From: Allobosea sp039673065
GTDB lineage: Bacteria; Pseudomonadota; Alphaproteobacteria; Rhizobiales; Beijerinckiaceae
Length of the DNA stretch: 64,000 nucleotides
Direction: 5' to 3'
Assembly (NCBI RefSeq): GCF_039673065.1
Contig: NZ_JBDJKW010000016.1
Coordinates: 20,846 to 84,845, forward strand
Of the stretch, positions 24,363 to 32,039 are shown piece by piece. Under the pieces are notes generated by a model. That model ran no database searches and was not told the origin of the DNA. It saw nothing but the letters and a program-made list of their open reading frames with translations. Position numbers and translations under genes: made by a program. Within the stretch, counting starts at the first letter, position 1. Each line of letters begins with the position of its first letter.

Positions 24363-24766
24363 AGCCAACCCCGGCCGAGGCTCGCGACGAAGACCGGCTT
24401 GCCGGCGATCGTGGTGGGCAGGCCCATGGCGGCATTGGTGGCGAGGACCAGCGCCTGGATCGAGTCGTGCGCGCAATAGCGCTGGCATTGCCGGAAAATC
24501 GCCCTGCGCTGGCCCTTGATCTTGATCTCGACGCCGACGCCGTCGACGAGGAAGTCGATGATGTCGCCATCGCCGAGATTGTTCTCGCGCAGCGCGAGCC
24601 CGCAATGCTTCAGCAGATGCGGCTCGAGCGCCGCCTGCAGCGCCTTCTCGTCTGAAAGCGGCAGCCGCAGGCTCTCGATCAGCCGGACGATGGCGCGCGC
24701 GCGGGCGCGGGCGATCAGCATCCCCGCGCCTCCGCCAGCCTTCATGTTCGGCGTGGTCATGGTCAT
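24359..24766 (-). CDS. Small PD-(D/E)XK-type nuclease (VRR-NUC-like)
   Basis: Protein of 135 aa. The core motif is visible: an N-terminal Glu in LQAALEPHLLKH, the Asp in DGDIIDFLVDGV, and the E-x-K pair in VGVEIKIKGQRR, followed by a helix (FRQCQRYCAHDSIQALVLAT). This order fits a minimal restriction-fold nuclease without a DNA-binding domain. It overlaps the SNF2-type helicase start by 4 nt, so the two may act together on branched or incoming DNA. GAGGGAG precedes the ATG at 24766. Confidence 0.7.
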   Translation of the reverse strand: MTMTTPNMKAGGGAGMLIARARARAIVRLIESLRLPLSDEKALQAALEPHLLKHCGLALRENNLGDGDIIDFLVDGVGVEIKIKGQRRAIFRQCQRYCAHDSIQALVLATNAAMGLPTTIAGKPVFVASLGRGWL

Positions 24767-24894
24767 GCTTCTCCCTCGTCGCGAAGCTGCGCGCGAAAGC
24801 CGATGACAACCTTGGCGATGAGGCGACCGGTTTGCCTCGGGGCATTCACGACGGCCATGATCAGCAGCAGTAGAACGGCGAATGCTGCGCTCAC
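24763..24894 (-). CDS. Small membrane peptide
   Basis: Peptide of 43 aa starting GTG at 24894. Residues 3-17 form a transmembrane helix (SAAFAVLLLLIMAVV), followed by a basic cytoplasmic tail. Both ends are coupled to neighbours by 4-nt overlaps (GTGA and ATGA), supporting translation. No function is known. Confidence 0.5.
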   Translation of the reverse strand: MSAAFAVLLLLIMAVVNAPRQTGRLIAKVVIGFRAQLRDEGEA

Positions 24895-25598
24895 GCCGGC
24901 GCTCCCTTGACCTCGAGAGTGCGGATCGGCCCGCCAGCGAGCGCGTCGTCGAAGACGCCGACGACGAGGCGCCCGGTCATCCAGGCGAAGGTGTCGAGAT
25001 TGGTCCGTCCGGAGAACAGCAGCGGCCCCTGCGCATGCTGATGGTGGCCGTGCACGATATGGCGCTGGCCGTGGCCGTCCTCGCAGCCGTCGGGGTAGAG
25101 CATCCAGCCCATCCGCTCGTCGTCCTGTCGATCGAGCGGCCGCGCCGGATCGACGCCTGCATGGACGAAGACGCGATGGCGATCGACATGCAGGCGCGGC
25201 AGGGCGGCGAGCCAGGCGAGATGCTCGGCCGGCACGTGAACGACGGCCGATGCGATGCTGTCGCCAATCCGCGCGCCATAGGAGAGGAGCGTCGCGCCGC
25301 CACCGTTCGGCATCCACCAGCGCCCGGCGAGCCCGGCGTCGCGGGCGCAGGCGAGCATGATGTCCTCGTGGTTGCCGCGCAGGCAGATGCGTCTGATCCA
25401 GGGCGGCAGCGCCGGATCTTCCATCAGCCATTCGAGCACGCCGCGGCTCTGTGGCCCGCGGTCGACATAGTCGCCGAGATGCACGATCGTCGCCGGGCGG
25501 CCGGCGCTGTCGGCCGAAATCGCGTCATAGGCCAGCTCGAGCAGGTCGAGCCGCCCGTGCAGGTCGGCGATCGCATAGGTGAGGGCGGCCGCCGTCAT
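24891..25598 (-). CDS. Metallophosphoesterase, Ser/Thr phosphatase-like (lambda NinI type)
   Basis: Protein of 235 aa with the full metal-binding set of the PPP-like family: AIADLHGR (Asp-x-His), HLGDYVDRGPQSRG, LRGNHEDIML, a later VFVHAGVDP and HIVHGHHQHAQG. These fix two metal ions at the active site. Lambda NinI and related phage phosphatases share this order. The substrate is unknown; cold or phage-modified host proteins and nucleotides are possible. It is coupled to neighbours by 4-nt overlaps within the leftward operon. Confidence 0.9.
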   Translation of the reverse strand: MTAAALTYAIADLHGRLDLLELAYDAISADSAGRPATIVHLGDYVDRGPQSRGVLEWLMEDPALPPWIRRICLRGNHEDIMLACARDAGLAGRWWMPNGGGATLLSYGARIGDSIASAVVHVPAEHLAWLAALPRLHVDRHRVFVHAGVDPARPLDRQDDERMGWMLYPDGCEDGHGQRHIVHGHHQHAQGPLLFSGRTNLDTFAWMTGRLVVGVFDDALAGGPIRTLEVKGAPA

Positions 25599-25951
25599 GC
25601 CTGCACCGTTTCCGGCGCCGCCGGCGCTCCACCGAGCATCGAAGCGAACACCGAGATATCGGTCTCCTCCTCGACGAGCGGCCGGAACTGGCTCGCGAGC
25701 CAGTGCACGATCGCCGAAAGCGGCCCGTCGCGCTGCTGGACCGGGATCTCCCAGAAGTCGAGATAGATCTCGCCGACGCTGACGATGTCGCTGTCGGGCG
25801 AGCCTCGACGTGCGCTGCGCACCGTCAGGACCTCGCCGATCATCGGCTGGCGGGTCGGGACGGCATAGCCGCCGCGCTCGACCGCGAACCAATCGTCATC
25901 GATGCAGACGCAGCGCGCGCCCGGCACCGCCCAGTGGAAGGACGCGGTCAT
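25595..25951 (-). CDS. Conserved-looking small phage protein
   Basis: Protein of 118 aa. The pattern GARCVCIDDDWFAVERGGYA, then GEVLTVRSARRGSPDSD and VGEIYLDFWEIPVQQRDG resembles a widespread family of small phage proteins with a beta-barrel (Cys-x-Cys-Ile-Asp-Asp-Asp opening, a T-V-R strand and a hydrophobic E-I pair). No biochemical role is known. It is coupled at both ends in the leftward operon. Confidence 0.6.
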   Translation of the reverse strand: MTASFHWAVPGARCVCIDDDWFAVERGGYAVPTRQPMIGEVLTVRSARRGSPDSDIVSVGEIYLDFWEIPVQQRDGPLSAIVHWLASQFRPLVEEETDISVFASMLGGAPAAPETVQA

Positions 25952-26181
25952 TCCGTCTCTCCTGTGGAGGCGGCGGAGGCCGCCACGATCGCCGCATGGG
26001 CCGCCAGCACCATCCTGCGATAGAGCGCCTTGACCTTTGCTTGTTCAGTTCGCCACGGCTGCTTGGGCGGGAAACCGGGGTTCGATTGCCGCAGAAGGTC
26101 GTGAAAGGTCGACCAGGCGGCCTCGGCCGCGGCCTCGAGCTGCCGGCCGTCGAGCATCGCTGGGATGCTGACGGTTTTCAT
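25948..26181 (-). CDS. Small phage protein of unknown function
   Basis: Protein of 77 aa (SIPAMLDGRQLEAAAEAAWS, then KVKALYRRMVLAAHAAIVAA), predicted all-helical, with a mostly polar N-terminus and an Ala-rich C-terminus. It is coupled by ATGA overlaps to the ParB-like gene upstream and the 118-aa gene downstream. No family was recognised. Confidence 0.55.
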   Translation of the reverse strand: MKTVSIPAMLDGRQLEAAAEAAWSTFHDLLRQSNPGFPPKQPWRTEQAKVKALYRRMVLAAHAAIVAASAASTGETE

Positions 26182-27998
26182 GCCGTCCCTCCCGCCAGCG
26201 CCTCGTAATGCACCGTCCGCAGCGGGCCCGGCAGCCAGCCGGTCTCCTCCGCGATCGCGGTCGCGGTCTTGGCGAGTTCGTCCTTCTTGCCGGCGATCGC
26301 CCAGCCTTTCGCCTCGTGCGCCGCCGCCTTCGCGACCTTGCCGGGCGCCCGGGCGAAGAACTCGGCCGGCAGGAAGGCCTCCGCCACGGCCCCGCGGAAG
26401 GCGGGTCCGTCGAAGGCGCCGATCAGCGCGTCCCGGCCGGCGGGGAGCTTGCGGTCGATAGAGCAGGTGAGGGCGGTGATGTTGAGCGCCCCGCCGATCG
26501 CCCGGGCGAGCTCGGTCAGCAGCGCATGGCGGTCCAGCGCGAGGCATTCCGCGAGCCGAGCCTGGAAGGCTGCGTTCCGCACGGGCGGCTTGCGCGCGGC
26601 CGAGCCGTCGAGCGTCACCTTGAACGGGTTGCCCCAGCGCGAGGAAGTCAGGGCCGCGACGGTCGCCGCGAGGGCGAGCTCGGGATCCTGGACGAGGCAC
26701 TGCGCCACCGCCTGGCCGAGCTGCTCGCTGAGATCCTCGACGAGTGCCTTCGACAGGCCGTGCTCCGGCTCTGCGTCGTCAGCTTCGGCTTCCTCGCCTT
26801 CCGGCCCGCTATGGGCGCTGGTGCCGCGTTCGTCCTCGCCGTCATCGTCATCGTCATCGTCGCCGGTGGAGTCGGCCTGCTCCGGCCGCAGCCGCAGCGT
26901 CGAGAGTTCGACCTCGCCGTTATGGCCGATATCGACCAGCACGCCCGAGGCCGCCCGCGCTGCGGGCAGGGCGGCTGCGCGCTCGTGCAGGCCGCGCTTC
27001 GCCTTCCAGGCCTCGCTTCCGTTGCGATCTCGGCCGGTCAGCAGCTCCTTCTCTAAGGGAGATGCGAAAGGCAGCAGGTCGAGCGTGCCGTAGCTGTAGT
27101 GGTTGCTCGATCTCGGCTCCGCCCAGGCCCAGCCCTGCTCGGTGACGAGCGCGGCGCAGATCGCGGCGATTTTCTCATGCGCCAGCCGCTCCAGGATCGC
27201 CGGATCCTCGACCAGAACATCGTCGCCGAATAGATTCTCGGTGAGCGCGCCGCCAGCGGCCAGATAGGCCTCCCGGCCGACGAAGCGGAAGCTGCCGGAT
27301 TCAGCGCGCGTTCGCTCGCCGCGCAGGACCGACGCCGCCTGCCATTCGTTGAAATGGCCCTTGTGCTCGGTTGCGACCTTGAGCGCCGCGCGCTGCACGT
27401 CGTGGCTCTCCGACATCGTGAAGAGCTGCGCCTGTTCCTGGCCGATTTTGCCGTCGCGCCAGGCCTTGCGGATTTCGGGGGCGAGGCGGCCGAGTGCCAG
27501 GCGCTGGCGCACCGCCTTTTCGGTCAGCCCGAACCGGTCGGCGATCGCGGCGACGGCGAGCCCCTCCTCGACCAGGCCGGAGAAGGCCTCGAACTCGTCG
27601 ACCGGGTGCAGCGCGACGCGCATGACGTTCTCGGTCAGCGAGATCTCGTGCAGCTCGTCTTCCTGCGCGAGCGTGACCCAGACCAGGTGATCCTTCGGGA
27701 TCTTGCCCTGCTTGCGCAGCAGCTGGAAGGCGCGCAGGCGCCGGTTGCCGGCGCCGACCCGGTAGCGCTCGCCGGTCTCCGCGACGACGAGCGGCTGCAG
27801 CAGGCCCCGGTGCAGGATCGAGGCCGCGAGGCTGGCGATCTCCGCCTTGGTCGCGGAGGTGCGGACATTGACCTGCCCGCCCTCGTCGAGGCGGTCGAGC
27901 GGCACGGTCAGGCGCGGTGCCTGGGCCTGCCCGGCCTCGCTGTCGCGCGGCCAGGGATCTTCCGCGAAACCGTTCGCGGCGGTTGCTGCGTCGCTCAT
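26178..27998 (-). CDS. Large ParB/RepB-like partition-domain protein
   Basis: Protein of 606 aa from the ATG at 27998 (GATGAGG upstream). Residues 25-115 form the ParB nuclease/CTPase-like domain (LTVPLDRLDEGGQVNVRTSA, ILHRGLLQPLVVAETGERYR, GAGNRRLRAFQLL with the GxGxRR motif, and ISLTENVMRVALHPVDEFEA). An HTH follows (AVAAIADRFGLTEKAVRQRL). Residues 375-425 are strongly acidic, with a run of Asp. The last 180 residues are of unknown type. Similar proteins on plasmids and phages act in partition or transcription control. No parA is in the window. Confidence 0.87.
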   Translation of the reverse strand: MSDAATAANGFAEDPWPRDSEAGQAQAPRLTVPLDRLDEGGQVNVRTSATKAEIASLAASILHRGLLQPLVVAETGERYRVGAGNRRLRAFQLLRKQGKIPKDHLVWVTLAQEDELHEISLTENVMRVALHPVDEFEAFSGLVEEGLAVAAIADRFGLTEKAVRQRLALGRLAPEIRKAWRDGKIGQEQAQLFTMSESHDVQRAALKVATEHKGHFNEWQAASVLRGERTRAESGSFRFVGREAYLAAGGALTENLFGDDVLVEDPAILERLAHEKIAAICAALVTEQGWAWAEPRSSNHYSYGTLDLLPFASPLEKELLTGRDRNGSEAWKAKRGLHERAAALPAARAASGVLVDIGHNGEVELSTLRLRPEQADSTGDDDDDDDGEDERGTSAHSGPEGEEAEADDAEPEHGLSKALVEDLSEQLGQAVAQCLVQDPELALAATVAALTSSRWGNPFKVTLDGSAARKPPVRNAAFQARLAECLALDRHALLTELARAIGGALNITALTCSIDRKLPAGRDALIGAFDGPAFRGAVAEAFLPAEFFARAPGKVAKAAAHEAKGWAIAGKKDELAKTATAIAEETGWLPGPLRTVHYEALAGGTA

Positions 27999-28011
27999 GA
28001 TGTCAGCCTCA

Positions 28012-28713
28012 TCATCTGGGTTGCGGGGCGCCAAGGCGCTCGAGCGCCGTGGCGAAGTCGTCGAGCATCGCCCGGTCCGGCCGGCCTTCGGCCAGCCTGG
28101 CGAGAATCTGGCGGCGCAGATCGGCGACGCCGCCGATGCGGTCGACCCGCGCCAGCCCTGCCGAGACCGTGGTGCGCTCGCGGTTCATCCAGCGGCCAAT
28201 CTCCTTCGGCGCCGCCGGTGTCAGCTGCTCGGCGAGCCATGCGAAGGACTGACGCGCCCTGGCTTCGCGCGCGCCGCGGCCTTCGCCGGTGAAGGAAGCC
28301 AGCGACAGGCCGAAGGCCTTCAGCACTGCCTCGCGCACCTCGGCGAGGCTGGCGGCATCGACATGGCCAGGTTCGCCCTCACGCGCGGCGAACACCCGGG
28401 CGAGGCTGGCGGCGACCTCCGCGATCGGGCCGTTTATGCGCAACCCGCGCGCCGCGATGCCGATCCGCGCGAGGAACAGGGTCTGGTTGACGAAAGCCGG
28501 ATCGACGCCGAGCGCGGCGGCGATGTCTGCACTGCCGAGCCCGGCACGCCGGCGCATCAGCCATGCCGCGAGCCGCCGCACCTGCAGCACGCCGGGGTCG
28601 GGCTCGACCATGGCGAGGCGTTCGGGCGCGACGCCGCAGGTCGCGAGCGCGAGCGCAGTCATCTCCGCGATGCGCTTGCGCGGCGAGCCTTGCGTCTCGG
28701 GTTCCCGGCTCAT
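28012..28713 (-). CDS. Protein with two DnaA domain IV-like HTH modules
   Basis: Protein of 233 aa from the ATG at 28713 (ATGA overlap). Residues 20-85 (TCGVAPERLAMVEPDPGVLQ, then RRLAAWLMRRRAGLGSADIA and GVDPAFVNQTLFLARI) resemble the DnaA C-terminal origin-binding domain. Residues 160-210 (ARQSFAWLAEQLTPAAPKEI, then NRERTTVSAGLARVDRIGG) repeat the same pattern. No AAA+ domain is present. It could bind DnaA-box-like sites to drive, titrate or block initiation. The neighbouring ParB-like and HTH genes suggest a replication-control module. The family match is by eye and moderately sure. Confidence 0.65.
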   Translation of the reverse strand: MSREPETQGSPRKRIAEMTALALATCGVAPERLAMVEPDPGVLQVRRLAAWLMRRRAGLGSADIAAALGVDPAFVNQTLFLARIGIAARGLRINGPIAEVAASLARVFAAREGEPGHVDAASLAEVREAVLKAFGLSLASFTGEGRGAREARARQSFAWLAEQLTPAAPKEIGRWMNRERTTVSAGLARVDRIGGVADLRRQILARLAEGRPDRAMLDDFATALERLGAPQPR

Positions 28714-30155
28714 GGCGCAGCCGCCCGGCGCAGGCGGATGCTCTCGCCGAAGTGCACGATCTCGATGCCGATGCTGGAGAGGTCGTCGGCCCATTGCTTC
28801 AGCACGGCCTGCACGGCGGCCGGGCTGCGCGCCCCAGCCCGTTGTGCGACCGAGGCGGCCGGCAGCAGCGCACCGGGTGACAGCACCTGCAGGATGGCGT
28901 TGACGAGCGGAAAGCCCTTCAGCGTCCCGCGCGGCCCGACGATCGTCATCGCGTCGACCGTGACGATGTGGTCAGCAGCAGGCGCGGGCGCTGTCTCTGC
29001 AGTCTCAGTATCTGGCCCCGGTCGCGCCGGCCGCACGGCGCTGTCGCTTGCGCGACGGACTGTCCCCTTTTCCGCCGGTGGAGAGACCGGCGGCGGGGCG
29101 GGGGGATCTGCGCGATCCGAGGCGGGAGGACTGGCCTCGGGCTCGCCGGCGACTTCCGTTGCCCGTTCGGGCGAAACTACCGCCATGGGCGCTTCGTTGG
29201 CCGTCTCGGCCGAATTCTCCAGCGCAACCGGATCGACGCCCATGCTGGCGGGCTCCCCGGTTGCGCGCCCAGTTACGTCGGGTTGCTGCTGTTGCGCTAC
29301 GTCATGATCGCCTCCTGCATTGGCCGGCCCAGCTGCCGGCTGGGGATCCTTGCTCGCCGGCGCCTCCCCGATCGGAGTGACGTTTGCGACAGGCATGTCG
29401 GTCGCGTGCCGCGCGGCTTCGGGCGCGACTTCGGCCGCCTGCGGCGAGAGCGGGACCGGAGGCGTGCGGCGGCGGTCGTAGCCGTCCTGGAAACGACGAC
29501 CACCGGCATCCTTCGCCGCGCGGATCAGGTCATAGACATCATCGACGACGACGCCGGTTAGTCTGGCGATATCGCCATAGGTGAGCTCGGTCTTCGCCCA
29601 GAGATACAACACCCGGTCGGCGATCGTGCTGGAGCTCCAGCCGACGATGTTGGGGCGCGCTTGATCGCGGTGCACGACGGCAGGATCCGCTTCGGTCGTG
29701 TCGACCAGCAGGCCATCCTCGGCCGCGAGATCTTCGGCCCGATACGCGTCTTGCTGGATGCACGGCTCGTCCTGCGTCAGGCGACCGCGCGCGAGGTCTC
29801 CAGCCCGTGCCCGCTCGTCGCCGCGCTGTCGACCCTGCCGAATGAACCAGGAGACGGTCTGCGCACTGGTTTCGACGAGGCGGGCGATCGCCGGATTCGA
29901 CAGCGCCGTCGTGCCGTAGAGCTGGAGCACGCGCTCGCCCTTCCGGGCGTCGGTCGCGGTGTCGTCCTGGCTGTTCTCGCCTACGGTCTCGCCAGCCCGG
30001 TCGGGCCGCTCGCAGTGGGCCGCCGCCTGCTCGGCCAGTGGCGCGCCGTCGAGAACGTGCAGCAGCACCGCCTCGGGCGCGAGGCCGCAGCGCCGGCCGA
30101 GCGAAACGATCCGCGCCAGCATTGCACCGACGCCGTTGGGCAGCACGGCGTTCAC
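28710..30155 (-). CDS. Multi-HTH phage protein with a long disordered linker
   Basis: Protein of 481 aa from the GTG at 30155 (GTGA overlap). Two similar HTH modules lie at about residues 70-105 (VLQLYGTTALSNPAIARLVE) and 170-205 (RVLYLWAKTELTYGDIARLT). Residues 225-385 are Pro/Ala/Glu-rich and probably disordered. The C-terminal 75 residues (GPRGTLKGFPLVNAILQVLS, then RSPAAVQAVLKQWADDLSSI) look like a winged helix. It is probably a DNA-binding regulator or replication factor. No named family was recognised. Confidence 0.65.
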   Translation of the reverse strand: MNAVLPNGVGAMLARIVSLGRRCGLAPEAVLLHVLDGAPLAEQAAAHCERPDRAGETVGENSQDDTATDARKGERVLQLYGTTALSNPAIARLVETSAQTVSWFIRQGRQRGDERARAGDLARGRLTQDEPCIQQDAYRAEDLAAEDGLLVDTTEADPAVVHRDQARPNIVGWSSSTIADRVLYLWAKTELTYGDIARLTGVVVDDVYDLIRAAKDAGGRRFQDGYDRRRTPPVPLSPQAAEVAPEAARHATDMPVANVTPIGEAPASKDPQPAAGPANAGGDHDVAQQQQPDVTGRATGEPASMGVDPVALENSAETANEAPMAVVSPERATEVAGEPEASPPASDRADPPAPPPVSPPAEKGTVRRASDSAVRPARPGPDTETAETAPAPAADHIVTVDAMTIVGPRGTLKGFPLVNAILQVLSPGALLPAASVAQRAGARSPAAVQAVLKQWADDLSSIGIEIVHFGESIRLRRAAAP

Positions 30156-30325
30156 GGCGAAGGCTCCTGGTCGGTATTGTCGACGCTCTCGGCCCGCAGG
30201 CGTCGGCAGTCGTCGAGCAACCGGTCGGCCTGCGCCAACCTGAACGCCGCCAGGACCAGCAGTGCAATTCCGGTCCCCAGCACCAATGCCGGCGGTAGCA
30301 GAACGGCGATTTCGAGCGCGGTCAT
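30152..30325 (-). CDS. Small single-span membrane protein
   Basis: Peptide of 57 aa. Residues 5-28 form a transmembrane helix (IAVLLPPALVLGTGIALLVL), followed by a charged coiled-coil-like tail (RLAQADRLLDDCRRLRAES). ATG and stop both overlap neighbouring genes. It might be an Rz-like or regulatory peptide, but it lies in the early operon far from any lysis gene, so no role is assigned. Confidence 0.5.
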   Translation of the reverse strand: MTALEIAVLLPPALVLGTGIALLVLAAFRLAQADRLLDDCRRLRAESVDNTDQEPSP

Positions 30326-31014
30326 GCTGCCCTCCGCGCCGGCTTGTCGAGGTTGGCGAGGGCGGAGAGGTCGGCCCTGCGCTCGGTCGCCGCGACGGTG
30401 AACCGCTTGCGATGGGCCTCGCACCACGAGGTCGGCTGGAGTTCGGTGATCCCGGCACGCTGAACTCTGCGCCATTCCACCGGCGCCCCGCAGACGCGCT
30501 TCTCTCCGATCGCCGCAGCGTCCCAGCCCGGCATCCAGGCGGCGCAGTGCTTCGTCGGGTCGCGCTCCAGGAAGCGCACACCCGGATTGAGCCCGCCGTT
30601 CGCGTCGACCTTCGCCTCGAACGCCGCGATCTCGGCCGTCCGCTCAGCTTCAGCCGCGTCGAACAGCGGATCCAATGTGCGGGCCGGGCGGAAATCACCC
30701 TCACGCCGGCGCCGCTTCGGCTCGGCCGGAGACGGCGACGGGAGCGGTGAACCGGATGGGCGCGCAGGGCGCGTGGCTTTCCCGGCAGAGAGCGGGCGCT
30801 TCGGCTTAGCGACCGTCACGTTTGGCCGCGGGCTGGTCCGACGCGGCTCGGCAAAGCCCTTGCGCCGCGCGCGGCCGATCAGCGCATTCTTGCTGCGCCC
30901 GGTGCCGAAAACGGCGTCGAGATCGCTCGCGATGTCCGCGTAGCTCGCGCCACCGGCGAGCGCGCGGCGCAGGAAGTCGTCTTCTTCCTCGGTCCAAATC
31001 GTCAGGCAGGTCAT
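30322..31014 (-). CDS. GcrA-family cell-cycle regulator homologue
   Basis: Protein of 230 aa. The N-terminus (TIWTEEEDDFLRRALAGGAS, then NALIGRARRKGFAEPRR) is the GcrA DNA-binding domain. A Pro/Lys/Arg-rich linker covers residues 60-110. The C-terminus has the paired Cys/His segments of the family (HCAAWMPGWD, RVCGAPVEW, SWCEAHRKRF), which in GcrA contact sigma-70. In Caulobacter, GcrA works at promoters with methylated GANTC sites. A phage copy could redirect host RNA polymerase to phage or cell-cycle promoters. The longer linker differs from host GcrA (about 170 aa). Confidence 0.82.
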   Translation of the reverse strand: MTCLTIWTEEEDDFLRRALAGGASYADIASDLDAVFGTGRSKNALIGRARRKGFAEPRRTSPRPNVTVAKPKRPLSAGKATRPARPSGSPLPSPSPAEPKRRRREGDFRPARTLDPLFDAAEAERTAEIAAFEAKVDANGGLNPGVRFLERDPTKHCAAWMPGWDAAAIGEKRVCGAPVEWRRVQRAGITELQPTSWCEAHRKRFTVAATERRADLSALANLDKPARRAA

Positions 31015-31017
31015 CGC

Positions 31018-31197
31018 TCAGCCCTCGCGGTCGTGGAGTTCGGGGCCCTCGCGCTCCGGCGCGATGCAGGCCAGCCAGGCTCGGTGCTTTTCGCGGGCGA
31101 ACTCGGCGGCGTCCTGGCGCCGCTTCCAGATCATCAACCAGCGAAAGGCCCGCCAGGACGCGAAGGCGACCCACAGATCGGCAAGCGCCGGCCTCAT
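31018..31197 (-). CDS. Small basic phage protein
   Basis: Peptide of 59 aa starting MRPALADLWVAFASWRAFRW, with many Trp and Arg residues and an amphipathic helix. The ATG overlaps the upstream stop (ATGA) and the stop is 3 nt before gcrA-like. It could be membrane-associated. No family was recognised. Confidence 0.5.
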   Translation of the reverse strand: MRPALADLWVAFASWRAFRWLMIWKRRQDAAEFAREKHRAWLACIAPEREGPELHDREG

Positions 31198-31667
31198 CGC
31201 GAATGCGCCAGCGTCTCGTCGAGCTCGGTCCGCAGCGCCTGCAGGCGCGCGGTGAGATCGTCGACGTGCTCCGCCCTCATCGCCACGGCCAGCCAGTCCG
31301 GCGCTCCGCCGGCGACCGGCGAGGGCCCGAAGCAGGCGACGAGCAGCGACGGCCCATAGGCCGTGGCGAGCCACAGCAGCGCCTCGCCGCCGGGGGCGGA
31401 GCCACGGTTCAGCCATTTTCGCACCTGCTCGACGCTGATGCGTCCGCGGCAGCGGGCGGAGACCGCCTCGGCGGTCTTGGTCGGATGCAGGCGCCTGAGA
31501 TAGGCGGCGAGCCGCGCGCTCCAGTCCGGCGCGACCGTGGCGCGGGACCTGCGTCCTCGGCCCGGGGCCTCGCGTCCGGCCACCGCGGCTTCGGGTCCGC
31601 CCCGTCGCTGCCAGAACGGGCCGTCGGCGCCATCGCCGTCACGGAGCCCGAGCATCATGTCCGTCAT
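31194..31667 (-). CDS. Putative HTH phage protein
   Basis: Protein of 157 aa. The middle part (DWSARLAAYLRRLHPTKTAE, then AVSARCRGRISVEQVRKWLN) has HTH character: helix, turn, and a putative recognition helix with a conserved Trp-Leu-Asn. The C-terminal third is helical (EHVDDLTARLQALRTELDET). It follows the Cro-like gene and is probably the second gene of the leftward early operon. A regulatory role is likely but unproven. Confidence 0.6.
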   Translation of the reverse strand: MTDMMLGLRDGDGADGPFWQRRGGPEAAVAGREAPGRGRRSRATVAPDWSARLAAYLRRLHPTKTAEAVSARCRGRISVEQVRKWLNRGSAPGGEALLWLATAYGPSLLVACFGPSPVAGGAPDWLAVAMRAEHVDDLTARLQALRTELDETLAHSR

Positions 31668-31680
31668 GGTTCAGCCCTCG

Positions 31681-31944
31681 TCAGGTCGAGATCGCCTCGA
31701 CCGTGGTCAGTTTCTGCCTCGAGCCGCGCGCGGCTCTCGCCGCGGCGATGCAGATCGCGATGAATTCCTGAGCCGAGACAGCGCCGCCGGTGGTCTCCTC
31801 GACCTTGGTCGCAAGCGTGACGCTCGGGTTGCGCTTGCCGGCGATCGGCCGACTCAGAGTGCTCGCCGCGCAGCCGATGCGCGCCGCCAGGCGATTCAGG
31901 TTCTCGCCGGGGTGGTCCGCGAAATACTGCTCGAGAGCGTTCAT
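31681..31944 (-). CDS. Cro/CI-type HTH repressor (Cro-like)
   Basis: Protein of 87 aa. The HTH is clear: NRLAARIGCAASTLSRPIAG, then KRNPSVTLATKVEETTGG. It is transcribed divergently from the CI-like gene across shared operators and is the first gene of the leftward operon, as Cro is in lambdoid phages. The ATG at 31944 is taken as start; a GTG at 31953 would add three residues. No good Shine-Dalgarno is present and the operator ends 10 nt upstream, so the mRNA may have a very short leader. Confidence 0.82.
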   Translation of the reverse strand: MNALEQYFADHPGENLNRLAARIGCAASTLSRPIAGKRNPSVTLATKVEETTGGAVSAQEFIAICIAAARAARGSRQKLTTVEAIST

Positions 31945-31953
31945 GGCGGACAC

Positions 31954-32029
31954 TTTGCCTATTTGGCAAATTCAGGTCAAGCGCCATTTTGCCTATTTGG
32001 CTCTGGTGTCGCTTTGCCTGTTTGGCAAA
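31954..32029. promoter_or_regulatory. Immunity operators OL1-3 and leftward promoter
   Basis: Three copies of a 17-bp operator occur between the Cro-like and CI-like genes: TTTGCCTATTTGGCAAA (31954-31970), TTTGCCTATTTGGCTCT (31988-32004) and TTTGCCTGTTTGGCAAA (32013-32029). On the minus strand a -35 box TTGACC (31980-31975) lies 17 bp from a weak -10 (CAAAGT), with the first operator over the spacer and -10. Repressor binding there would shut off the leftward early operon. Confidence 0.8.
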
Positions 32030-32039
32030 GGCTGCGGGA

